Assembly (NCBI GenBank): GCA_002315595.1
Contig: DCHG01000011.1
Coordinates: 31,495-57,818, forward strand
Direction: 5' to 3'
Source: Clostridiales bacterium UBA1758
GTDB lineage: Bacteria; Bacillota; Clostridia; Oscillospirales; UBA1758
Length of the DNA: 26,324 nucleotides
Part shown: in pieces, positions 6,063 through 12,912 of the stretch
How the letters are laid out: every line of letters begins with the position of its first letter
Numbering within the stretch: the first letter of the stretch is position 1
Position numbers and translations under genes: made by a program
The notes under the pieces: generated by a model
What the model was told of the DNA's origin: nothing
What the model saw: the letters and a program-made list of their open reading frames with translations, nothing else
Databases searched by the model: none

Positions 6063-7997
6063 ATGAAGCCGTTCAAAACATCCGTGCCGATCATCAACGA
6101 GATGATCACCGCCGAAAACCGTCCGCATTTGCTTGATATGCTCAAACGCGGCAAGGTGGAACGTGTATTTCTTTGTTTTTTGGGCGTGTATGCCTGCGAC
6201 ATTGCGGCGTTGCACGAAAATATTGACTATTTCCACGACAACGGTATTGAGGTCGGACTTTGGGTAGGTCACACCCTCGGTCATGTCGGCGACGAGTTTG
6301 CCTTCGACGAAAAGGATATGGATTTTCAGCCGATTGTCCGCCGTGACGGTAAGCCGTTCAAAAACACGTTCTGCCCGTATGATGAAAAATTCCGTGTGTC
6401 CATCGGCGATAAACTTGTCGAGATCCTACGTGACGCATATGTGAAATTCGTCATGTTCGACGACGACTGCACGCTCTCGCAAAAGGGCTTCGGTTGCACC
6501 TGCGAGAAGCATCTGCACAAAATGTACGAACTTTTGGGCGAAGAAATCCCGCGTGATGAACTCGCGAAAAAAGCATTCTCCGGCGGAGAAAACCGTTACC
6601 GTACCGCGTGGATGCAGGCGCAGGCGGATTCGATCACGACCTTTGCCGAAAGCATCCGCAAACGAGTCGATGAAGTTCGCCCCGACATTTCACTTTCCAT
6701 TTGCACCGTCACGGCGCATTGGAGTTTCGACGGGCTCGACAATTTTAGCCTCTGCAAGATGCTTGCGGGCGAAAATCTGCCATTCAACCGCCTGCACGGT
6801 GCGCCCTATTGGGCGAACGGCGGCGAGACCGCGATGGCGTTTCCGTTCGAAACGGCGAGAATGTTCTCGGCATTCTATCGTGAAAAGGGGATCGAGGTCT
6901 TTGCCGAGGGCGACGTCTATCCGCGTCCGCGTACCAACTGTTCGGCGAGCCGTCTGGAACTCTACGACGCGGTCATTCACGCCGACGGCGGTTACGACGG
7001 AATTCTAAAATATATGGTCAGTTACACGCATCACCCATATCAGGAACAGGGATATATCGACCGTCATGTTCGCGATCTACCTGCGTTTGAGAAGGTGCGT
7101 GAATTCTTTGACGGGGGCGCGAATGTCGGCGTCAATATCCGTGTGGCGAGCAACCTTGCGTGGAAGGTCGACATGGACGACGACATTGAAATGTTCAACC
7201 CGACCGATTTGAATGCCTTCCCACGTTGTATGGGATTGACTTCGCCGGATGCAGGTAACCTGATCAGCCAGAGTGGGGTTCCGACGGTCTATAACAAAAA
7301 TTCCCTCTGCGACGGTATTTTCGGTGAAAATGCGAGGCATTTTGACATTGATACGGTCGAAAAAGGCGCGATCCTCGATGCAAAGGCGGCGAAGATATAC
7401 ACGCAGAATGGTGCGGACGTCGGCATTGCAGAAATAGGCGAAATGAAGGATGTGCGCATCTTTGCCGTGCGTGAGCCGCAATTCATCGACGGTGATCATC
7501 TGATCCAAAACAACTCCGCGGTGACGCTTGTCATGAATGCGAAACTCAAAGCGGGTTGCAAGCCGGTCTTAATCGGACGTGCTCTTGACCGAGATGTCAT
7601 TCTCGGCTACACCTACGAAAATGCGTCGGGCAAGAAGTTCCTTGTCTTTTTGATGGATGGCTTCCGCCTGAATATCCGTAATAGCCCGATCTGCGGATGT
7701 TATGCGATGCAAAGGGTGATGAAGCGCGAAATTCCGTGGCTTTCGGGCAAGGCGCTGCCCGTACTTGTGGGCGACACGCCGAATCTGTATATGATGGTGC
7801 GTGAAACCGTGGATTGTATGTCGATCCTGCTGTGCAATTCAAGCGAGGATCTGATCATGGAGCCGAAATATCTGCTTTCCGACGAATTCAAGAGTGCGGA
7901 ATGTGTGAACTGCAATGTGAAACTCAACGGCAGACAACTCGAATTTGTCGGTGACATCCCGGCATTCGGCTTTGTCACGGTGAAACTGAAAAAGTAA
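6063..7997 (+). CDS. Uncharacterised 644-residue protein, glycoside hydrolase-like
   Basis: I do not recognise this protein with confidence. It has no signal peptide or membrane segment and looks cytoplasmic. The first 350 residues alternate short hydrophobic strands with helices and acidic loops as in a TIM barrel: VERVFLCFLG, NGIEVGLWVG, VKFVMFDDDCTLS (Asp133-135), ISLSICTVTAHW, HGAPYW, IEVFAEGDVYPRPR (Glu282), ILKYMVSYTHHPY. Conserved-looking acidic residues at strand ends (Asp133-135, Glu282) are candidates for catalysis. The remaining part resembles the flavodoxin-like and beta-sandwich regions that follow the barrel in GH42-like enzymes. The start at 6063 follows GGGAGGAAG. A 12-bp gap links it to a SGNH hydrolase gene, suggesting joint action on an acylated glycan. 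Function is inferred, not shown. Confidence 0.6.
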   Translation: MKPFKTSVPIINEMITAENRPHLLDMLKRGKVERVFLCFLGVYACDIAALHENIDYFHDNGIEVGLWVGHTLGHVGDEFAFDEKDMDFQPIVRRDGKPFKNTFCPYDEKFRVSIGDKLVEILRDAYVKFVMFDDDCTLSQKGFGCTCEKHLHKMYELLGEEIPRDELAKKAFSGGENRYRTAWMQAQADSITTFAESIRKRVDEVRPDISLSICTVTAHWSFDGLDNFSLCKMLAGENLPFNRLHGAPYWANGGETAMAFPFETARMFSAFYREKGIEVFAEGDVYPRPRTNCSASRLELYDAVIHADGGYDGILKYMVSYTHHPYQEQGYIDRHVRDLPAFEKVREFFDGGANVGVNIRVASNLAWKVDMDDDIEMFNPTDLNAFPRCMGLTSPDAGNLISQSGVPTVYNKNSLCDGIFGENARHFDIDTVEKGAILDAKAAKIYTQNGADVGIAEIGEMKDVRIFAVREPQFIDGDHLIQNNSAVTLVMNAKLKAGCKPVLIGRALDRDVILGYTYENASGKKFLVFLMDGFRLNIRNSPICGCYAMQRVMKREIPWLSGKALPVLVGDTPNLYMMVRETVDCMSILLCNSSEDLIMEPKYLLSDEFKSAECVNCNVKLNGRQLEFVGDIPAFGFVTVKLKK

Positions 7998-8009
7998 GGA
8001 GCGTCGAAA

Positions 8010-8750
8010 ATGAAGGTTTTGGCAATCGGCAACAGTTTTTCGCAGGATGCGACGCGTTATCTGCACCAAATAGCACGTGCGGACGGGTATGATTTGGATG
8101 TGACCAATCTGTACATCGGCGGATGCCCGCTTGCGTATCATTACGGCAACACGCTTTCGAATGAAAAGACCTATTCACTGGAATTCAACGGCGTCACAAC
8201 GGGATTTTCCGTATCAATTCGGGATGCACTCGAATCGGGCGGCTTTGATAAATACGATGTTGTTACCGTTCAGCAGGTCAGTCATTTGAGTTTCCGCCCA
8301 GAAACATTCCACCCCTATATCGAGCGTTTGGCGGAATTCATTCGCAAATACATTCCGTCGGCGAAGTTGATGGTGCATGAAACATGGGCGTATTTGAAGG
8401 ACTCCGAAACGCTGAAAAAATACGGTTTTGACACGCCGGAAACGATGTTTGACGCCGTTGATAGATCCTACCGTCAGGCAGTGAAGGATATTTCCGCTGA
8501 CGGCATGATACCTTCGGGTGCGGCATTCCGCGAAATGATGAACGAAGGAATTTACGACCTGCACCGTGACGATATTCACGCAAGCCTCGGTTTCGGCCGC
8601 TATATACTCGGCTTGGTTTGGTATGAAACCCTGACCGGGCGATCCTGCATCGGCAATACCTTCCGCGATTTTGATGAAGAAATCTCCGAACAACGCGTCC
8701 TTTTAGCACAGAAGGTCGTTCACGCACTTGTCGGGAAGGAATTAATATAA
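8010..8750 (+). CDS. DUF4886 / SGNH-hydrolase-like protein
   Basis: A 246-residue protein whose N-terminus KVLAIGNSFSQDA matches the block I serine motif of SGNH hydrolases in the GNSFS form typical of DUF4886. The late motif DDIHAS (Asp188, His190) supplies the other catalytic residues in the DxxH pattern. VTVQQVSH and KLMVHETWAY are further family-like segments. No signal peptide is seen, so it should act in the cytoplasm. Members of this group are thought to be esterases acting on carbohydrate or other small esters, but few have been tested. It follows the 644-residue gene by 12 bp with an AAGGAG site, so the two form one operon. No clear terminator is seen before the MarR operator region. 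Confidence 0.82.
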   Translation: MKVLAIGNSFSQDATRYLHQIARADGYDLDVTNLYIGGCPLAYHYGNTLSNEKTYSLEFNGVTTGFSVSIRDALESGGFDKYDVVTVQQVSHLSFRPETFHPYIERLAEFIRKYIPSAKLMVHETWAYLKDSETLKKYGFDTPETMFDAVDRSYRQAVKDISADGMIPSGAAFREMMNEGIYDLHRDDIHASLGFGRYILGLVWYETLTGRSCIGNTFRDFDEEISEQRVLLAQKVVHALVGKELI

Positions 8751-8762
8751 TCAAAGAATTTT

Positions 8763-8820
8763 TCAACTAATGCTTGATTTAGTTGATATAATATTATATA
8801 ATAGTTAAAAATTCAACTAA
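8763..8820 (+). promoter_or_regulatory. promoter and operator half-sites of the marR gene
   Basis: TTGATT (8774-8779) and TATAAT (8797-8802) have 17 bp spacing. TCAACTAA (8763-8770) and TTAGTTGA (8779-8786) form a perfect 8-bp inverted repeat over the -35. A second dyad, TAGTT (8802-8806) with AACTA (8815-8819), lies just after the -10. The 11-mer TTCAACTAATG occurs at 8762-8772 and again at 8812-8822. TAGTTGA-type half-sites are common in MarR operators, so autorepression is likely. Confidence 0.75.
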
Positions 8821-8831
8821 TGGAGGAGAAC

Positions 8832-9284
8832 ATGGATTATCAAACACTGAATTTGTTGTTCCGATGCAACAAAGAACTCAGCCATCAGAGGTTGGGTGAA
8901 TTTGGTTTTAACGATACAGAATGTATGATTTGTTTCTGTGTAATCAACAACAAGAACTTTTCGCAGGACGACGTTTGCCGTGCGTTGCATATCGACAAAA
9001 CGACCATGACCAAGTCGGTGCAAAATCTTGAGGCGAAAAAGATGCTGACACGCAAATGCGACAAGGTGGATCACAGAAAAAAGATCCTGAGTGTGACCGC
9101 AAAGGGCAAAAAATGTGTTGATGCGATGATGGAATATCATAACGAATGGATCAAATCGATCGCGGAATGTATGACCGCGGACGAACAAAAACAGTTTGAC
9201 GAATACTTACTGCGTATTCTTCACGAAATGGAAAAGCAGGTCGCTGAAAACGAAGCGGCGGAAAAGGCAAAGAAATCGAAATAA
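8832..9284 (+). CDS. MarR-family transcriptional regulator
   Basis: A 150-residue dimeric winged-helix repressor. Helices at both ends form the dimer interface. The central domain shows the recognition helix region (FSQDDVCRALHIDKTTMTKS), followed by a wing with the conserved DHRKK basic-acidic pattern and LTAKG-like motif (VTAKG). The tail is rich in Glu, Ala and Lys. The ATG at 8832 is preceded by GGAGGAG; an in-frame ATG at 8820 overlaps the operator and ribosome site and is rejected. The gene is alone between its operator and a terminator, so the ligand and any other target are not visible here. The cysteines at 39 and 43 (ECMICFC region 34-40) could be redox-active, which is speculation. 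Confidence 0.92.
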   Translation: MDYQTLNLLFRCNKELSHQRLGEFGFNDTECMICFCVINNKNFSQDDVCRALHIDKTTMTKSVQNLEAKKMLTRKCDKVDHRKKILSVTAKGKKCVDAMMEYHNEWIKSIAECMTADEQKQFDEYLLRILHEMEKQVAENEAAEKAKKSK

Positions 9285-9326
9285 TCATTGAAATTTCTTT
9301 ACTTCGATCGAAAAGTAAATCTTTTT

Positions 9327-9356
9327 ACGACCTCGGACATTCCGAGGTCGTTTTTT
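9327..9356 (+). terminator. intrinsic terminator after marR
   Basis: A perfect 11-bp stem (9327-9337 with 9341-9351) with a 3-base CAT loop runs into six T residues. Confidence 0.9.
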
Positions 9357-9359
9357 GTA

Positions 9360-9388
9360 TTGACGGAAGACGGGAAATGAAGTATGAT
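9360..9388 (+). promoter_or_regulatory. promoter of the broken oxidoreductase gene
   Basis: TTGACG (9360-9365) and TATGAT (9383-9388) with 17 bp spacing. It remains intact although the gene downstream is interrupted. Confidence 0.55.
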
Positions 9389-9415
9389 AATGGTTAAGAA
9401 GGGAAGCGAAACGAT

Positions 9416-10414
9416 ATGAAAAAAGTATGTGTGATCGGGTGCGGTGTGATCTGTGAAAACCACCTCAAACCCCTTTCCGAAATGAAGGATATTGCGCTTG
9501 CTGGCGTGTGCGACGTCATCCGTGAACGCGCCGATGAAAAAGCGAAAAAGTACGCGACGACCGCTTATTACGACTATCAGTCGATGATCGAAACGGTGAA
9601 GCCCGATGCGGTGCATTTGTGCCTGCCGCACTATCTGCACAGTCCTGTTGCCGTTTGGTGTATGGAACATGGCGTCGACGTCCTTTGCGAAAAGCCGATG
9701 AATTCGAGTTATGCGGGCGCACTTGCGATGAAAAAAACCGCGGACGCAACGGGCAGAAAACTGGGCGTGATCTTTCAAAACCGCTATAATTCCGGCAGTG
9801 TTCTTGCCAAGTAGGTGATCGAGGAAGGAAAACTAGGTAAAATCGACTCGATCGACGGACTTGTGATGTGGAAACGCGATGAAGCGTACTACAATAACGG
9901 TACATGGCGTAAGGATTATTCCACCGCGGGTGGCGGCGTAATTATCAATCAGGCGATCCATACGCTGGATCTGATCCGCTGGCTGGCAAACAGTGAGGTC
10001 GAAAGCGTCAAGGGTACGGTCTCGCACCATGGCGATACCACGGCGGAGGTCGAAGACACCACGGAAGGCATCATCCGCTTTGCCAATGGCATCCGCGGAC
10101 TGTTCTATTTCACGATCAATAATTTTGCTGACGAAAGCATCGTCGTCCGCGTTCACGGTGAAAAAGGCAGTCTTGCCGTCGAAGGCGGTCGCTGTAAGGT
10201 GACCTATAACGACGGTCGTGAGGAGGTCGACGAGCCGGATTTAAGTGAATTCTGCGGTGCAAAGGCGGTTTACGGTGCGTGCCACCCGGTACAGATCGCC
10301 GAATATTACACCGAAGGCAGTGAGCCTCTTGTCCGTCGCACGATGGAAGAAGCCCTGAAAACGCAGAAACTGATCCATGATATCTTTGCATCCGCGGGAT
10401 GCCCGAAAGAGTAA
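9416..10414 (+). pseudogene. Gfo/Idh/MocA oxidoreductase interrupted by an in-frame TAG
   Basis: Read through, this is one 332-residue NAD(P)-dependent sugar or inositol dehydrogenase. The N-terminal part (9416-9814) has the Rossmann start VCVIGCG and the conserved CEKPMN motif (Glu92-Lys93-Pro94). The C-terminal part (9815-10414) has the substrate-domain signature AIHTLDLIRWL and the usual beta-sheet region. The TAG at 9812-9814 falls between NSGSVLAK and VIEEGKLGKIDSI, where relatives continue without a break, often with Lys or Arg; a single AAG to TAG change would explain it. The reading frame is otherwise intact, as are the promoter, the AAGGGAAG ribosome site and the terminator. The inactivation is therefore recent, or the codon is a sequencing error. 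Restart at the GTG directly after the TAG could yield a separate C-terminal fragment, but no good ribosome site supports it. Confidence 0.85.
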
Positions 10415-10419
10415 ACAAA

Positions 10420-10465
10420 CCCCCTGATAGGAACGGTTTTTCCGAATCATATCAGGGGGTATTTT
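10420..10465 (+). terminator. intrinsic terminator after the oxidoreductase
   Basis: A perfect 10-bp stem CCCCCTGATA (10420-10429) with TATCAGGGGG (10450-10459) encloses a 20-base loop with weak inner pairing. It is followed by TATTTTT. It also lies between two convergent genes and may serve both. Confidence 0.78.
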
Positions 10466-10467
10466 TG

Positions 10468-10797
10468 TTATTGTTGGTGTTTTTTCGACATATACCGAAT
10501 CGTTTGTTCGATGAGTTTCAATTCTTCGCTATTCAAATGCAACAATTCGTCGGCGACGCTTTCGACATTGGAATTGATCGTTTTGCCGGAAAGAACATAA
10601 TCTGCGCTGAGTCCCAAAACCGAACATAGTTTTGAAAGATTTTCGGGGCGGATCGCTTTTTTTCCAAGTTCCAAGTTGGAGATCATTTGCGTGGAAACAT
10701 CCATTTTTTCCGCTAATTCTTCCTGAGTCATCTTCAATGCCTTGCGCCTTGCGTAGATACGTTGACCCATTCTGTAATAAAATTCTTTCTCTGACAA
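10468..10797 (-). CDS. XRE-family helix-turn-helix regulator
   Basis: A 109-residue cytoplasmic DNA-binding protein. The HTH_3 domain occupies about residues 8-65: RIYARRKALKMTQEELAEKM, then VSTQMISNLELGKKAI with the recognition helix, then LSKLCSVLGLSADYVL. A short helical C-terminal tail (LNSEELKLIEQTIRYM) probably makes the dimer. This is the layout of small phage-repressor-like regulators common in Clostridia. The start is a TTG at 10797, supported by GGGGTGA 6 bp upstream on the minus strand; an internal ATG at 10770 would cut the first helix. It is divergent from the membrane-protein gene at 10976, and dyads lie between them, so it may control that gene. Confidence 0.9.
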   Translation of the reverse strand: MSEKEFYYRMGQRIYARRKALKMTQEELAEKMDVSTQMISNLELGKKAIRPENLSKLCSVLGLSADYVLSGKTINSNVESVADELLHLNSEELKLIEQTIRYMSKKHQQ

Positions 10798-10841
10798 ATT
10801 TAATCACCCCAATATAGTATATCGCAACATTATTATAATAG

Positions 10842-10909
10842 CCATAGGCGATAAAATTTATCATCCATAAAATAATTATATTGACAAATTATACCTATGG
10901 ATGTATTAT
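10842..10909 (+). promoter_or_regulatory. divergent control region with promoter and dyads
   Basis: A promoter toward 10976 consists of TTGACA (10881-10886) and TATTAT (10904-10909) with 17 bp spacing. Nested inverted repeats surround it: CCATAGG (10842-10848) with CCTATGG (10894-10900), ATCCATA (10863-10869) with TATGGAT (10896-10902), and the local palindrome GATAAA-A-TTTATC (10850-10862). These are likely operators for the XRE protein, placed to act on both directions. Confidence 0.6.
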
Positions 10910-10975
10910 ATAGTCATAATCAGTCCTATAAGCGGAGTAACGAGGGGACTTGCTTATGGGGGAAAGAAGGAAAAT

Positions 10976-11623
10976 ATGATGAAAATGATCCTCAAAGCGT
11001 ATGCAATTTCACTTCTCGGCATTCTTTCAATCATCGCACTCGCGTTCCCGATCTACTCTCTTTACGGCAATGCTTTTGGCTCCGGATGGACGGTTATCAG
11101 CAATCCGAGTGGATTTCAGGCGATCAAGGACAGTTTTTTTGTCATCTTTTTGATCATCGGTCCGGCAATTCTTGTCGCAATGGATTTTGTAAGCGCACTT
11201 GCCAAGTATAAAGGAAAACTCGCCATTGCGATTCCGGTCGTTTGCATTGCGTGCCTGTTCATTGCTTACTTCATGACGAAAAATGCGGTTTTGGCAAGGA
11301 ATGGCATAGAATTATTCGGGGATTATGTTAAAGACTATATCAGGAGCGGATTCGGCTTTGGCTTTGTTATTGCCCTGCTTTCTTATCTTGCAACCATTGT
11401 TGCCGGCGCGGTACAGTACCACGGCTATTCGCTTGACAAGGCGGGCATCGACAAACTCAAAAAAGAAAGCGTGAAATTTGCGGAATATGCCAAGACGAAG
11501 GCGGAAGAAAAGTCCGCCGAAATTGCAAAAGTCGCCGAAGAAATAAAAAACAAGGCGGAAGAATCGGCAAACAAAGCCGAGGAAACCGCGTCGGAAGCGT
11601 CCGCTGAAAACGAAGAAAAATAG
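10976..11623 (+). CDS. Unrecognised membrane protein with charged helical tail
   Basis: I do not recognise a named family. The 215-residue product has four hydrophobic segments: about 8-30, 53-73, 82-100 and 127-148. A hydrophilic tail of about 65 residues follows (151-215), made almost only of Ala, Glu, Lys and Ser. The tail repeats elements such as KAEE and AEEIKNKAEE and should be a long helix or coiled coil in the cytoplasm or outside, depending on topology. The start at 10976 follows GAAGGAAAAT; a second ATG at 10979 is equally possible. It lies 7 bp before the lipoprotein gene, so both form an operon, and it is divergent from the XRE gene. A scaffold or envelope-stress role would be guesswork. 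Confidence 0.75.
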   Translation: MMKMILKAYAISLLGILSIIALAFPIYSLYGNAFGSGWTVISNPSGFQAIKDSFFVIFLIIGPAILVAMDFVSALAKYKGKLAIAIPVVCIACLFIAYFMTKNAVLARNGIELFGDYVKDYIRSGFGFGFVIALLSYLATIVAGAVQYHGYSLDKAGIDKLKKESVKFAEYAKTKAEEKSAEIAKVAEEIKNKAEESANKAEETASEASAENEEK

Positions 11624-11630
11624 GTGCAAA

Positions 11631-12776
11631 ATGAAAAAAATCATTGCATATTTTCTGACGGCGATTTTGTGTCTTGGGCTGGTGTCCTGCGGTGCAAAAG
11701 AAAACGCGGCAACATCCATCGAAGGAACGTATTGCGTTACCGATGAATTGATCGGCGTTTTTTTCGGCACGGTACAACTTTTTAAAGGCGGAACGTATCG
11801 CTATTCGAATAACGAAGCGGAAAATGTGGTATCCGAAACCGGGAAATATGTCATTGGTGACGGAAACAGCGTTTATTTCACCGCTGATGAGGATGTTGAA
11901 TTTCCGTCTGCGATCCTTTCCAATGCAAGTTGGAAGTACGACAAAACGGCAGATATTTTGCTTTGTGAGTACGACGGTACGACTTATAAATGGATGACGA
12001 CGGAAAAAGAATTGAAAGTCGTCGTTGTGGCTGAGGATGAAGAATCAGAAGCAGAAGTAATAACGGAAACCAATACACTTTTCACAGGTCGTTATGAGTT
12101 TACTGAAAACAGATATTTGTATAAATTGTCAAGTGTTCGCAGGTTTTTACTAAAGTGTTATACTGAAAACGGTTTTTCAGGTACAATGTCAGTTGTGCTT
12201 GATTTTTCGATAGATGGTTCGTGTTCTTTTTATATGGTGGCTGACGGTGAAGGTTACTTGCTCGGCATAGCCCAATATACATTCGGAGACAACGGCGTAG
12301 TCTATTTTTCAATCGTAGATGACCCGGAGGATATCATTATAGAATACACAAAAAAAGATTGGAAATACGATAGAACAGCTGATTTGTTCGTAATGAACTA
12401 TGATAATGATAAAGTGACACTAATGAAATTCAATGAGAATTTTACATTGTATTCAGACGAAACTGACACAAATTCGGATTCTTCCGCCACTCAGCATAAA
12501 TCCGGCAACGATGACGATGCGCTGAAAGCCGCAAAAGCCCAAGGCGATTGGGTGGAAGATTATATTGCGACGAATTACCCCGGATATTGCGAAGATGGCG
12601 AGGATTGCGGATATTCTTGGAGAATTGAAAAAATGGGTGATAATTCGTGGAGTGGTGATTGTGTTTATTATGATTATTCTTGTGGATCTGGTGTGTATAC
12701 TTTTACCGTCACCTATGACGGCACAAAATACACCGTGACGGATACCTATCGCGAAATCGACGGCTATATGAAGTAA
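11631..12776 (+). CDS. Lipoprotein with two internal repeats
   Basis: A 381-residue secreted lipoprotein of unknown function. The signal peptide is clear: MKK, a hydrophobic core, and lipobox LVSC with Cys20 as the lipidated residue. Two related domains follow. Residues about 71-122 and 214-266 align: WKYDKTADILLCEYDG (101-116) matches WKYDRTADLFVMNYDN (244-259), each after a GDGNSVYF or GDNGVVYF strand. A linker rich in Asp and Ser (276-296) leads to a third, unrelated C-terminal domain (about 297-381) with four cysteines and a YTFTVTYDGTKYTVTD sheet. The part coding for the second repeat is clearly more AT-rich than the rest. It is the second gene of the operon starting at 10976 and is followed by a terminator. 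Confidence 0.82.
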   Translation: MKKIIAYFLTAILCLGLVSCGAKENAATSIEGTYCVTDELIGVFFGTVQLFKGGTYRYSNNEAENVVSETGKYVIGDGNSVYFTADEDVEFPSAILSNASWKYDKTADILLCEYDGTTYKWMTTEKELKVVVVAEDEESEAEVITETNTLFTGRYEFTENRYLYKLSSVRRFLLKCYTENGFSGTMSVVLDFSIDGSCSFYMVADGEGYLLGIAQYTFGDNGVVYFSIVDDPEDIIIEYTKKDWKYDRTADLFVMNYDNDKVTLMKFNENFTLYSDETDTNSDSSATQHKSGNDDDALKAAKAQGDWVEDYIATNYPGYCEDGEDCGYSWRIEKMGDNSWSGDCVYYDYSCGSGVYTFTVTYDGTKYTVTDTYREIDGYMK

Positions 12777-12780
12777 CAAC

Positions 12781-12812
12781 AGGGAGGATCGAAAGATCCT
12801 CCTTATTGTTTT
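12781..12812 (+). terminator. intrinsic terminator after the lipoprotein
   Basis: Stem GGAGGATC (12783-12790) with GATCCTCC (12795-12802) around a GAAA tetraloop, extended by a G-T and an A-T pair, then a T-rich tail. Confidence 0.85.
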
Positions 12813-12912
12813 CTGCGGAAGAAAATACAGTATTTCGGTCAAATACCCCTATTATTTGCACGGCGAAGGAGTATAATGAACTTATACAAGCAGAGAGGTG
12901 GGAAACAACGAA

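Noticed and set aside
9298..9319. Inverted repeat TTTACTT / AAGTAAA after the marR stop codon
   Set aside because: The stem is short, AT-rich and lacks a following T-run of its own. The strong hairpin at 9327-9351 explains termination; this repeat may be chance.
9812..9814. TAG as pyrrolysine or other readthrough codon
   Set aside because: Other genes in the window end in TAG, no downstream stem-loop is evident right after the codon, and Gfo/Idh/MocA enzymes are not known to use pyrrolysine. Disruption is simpler.
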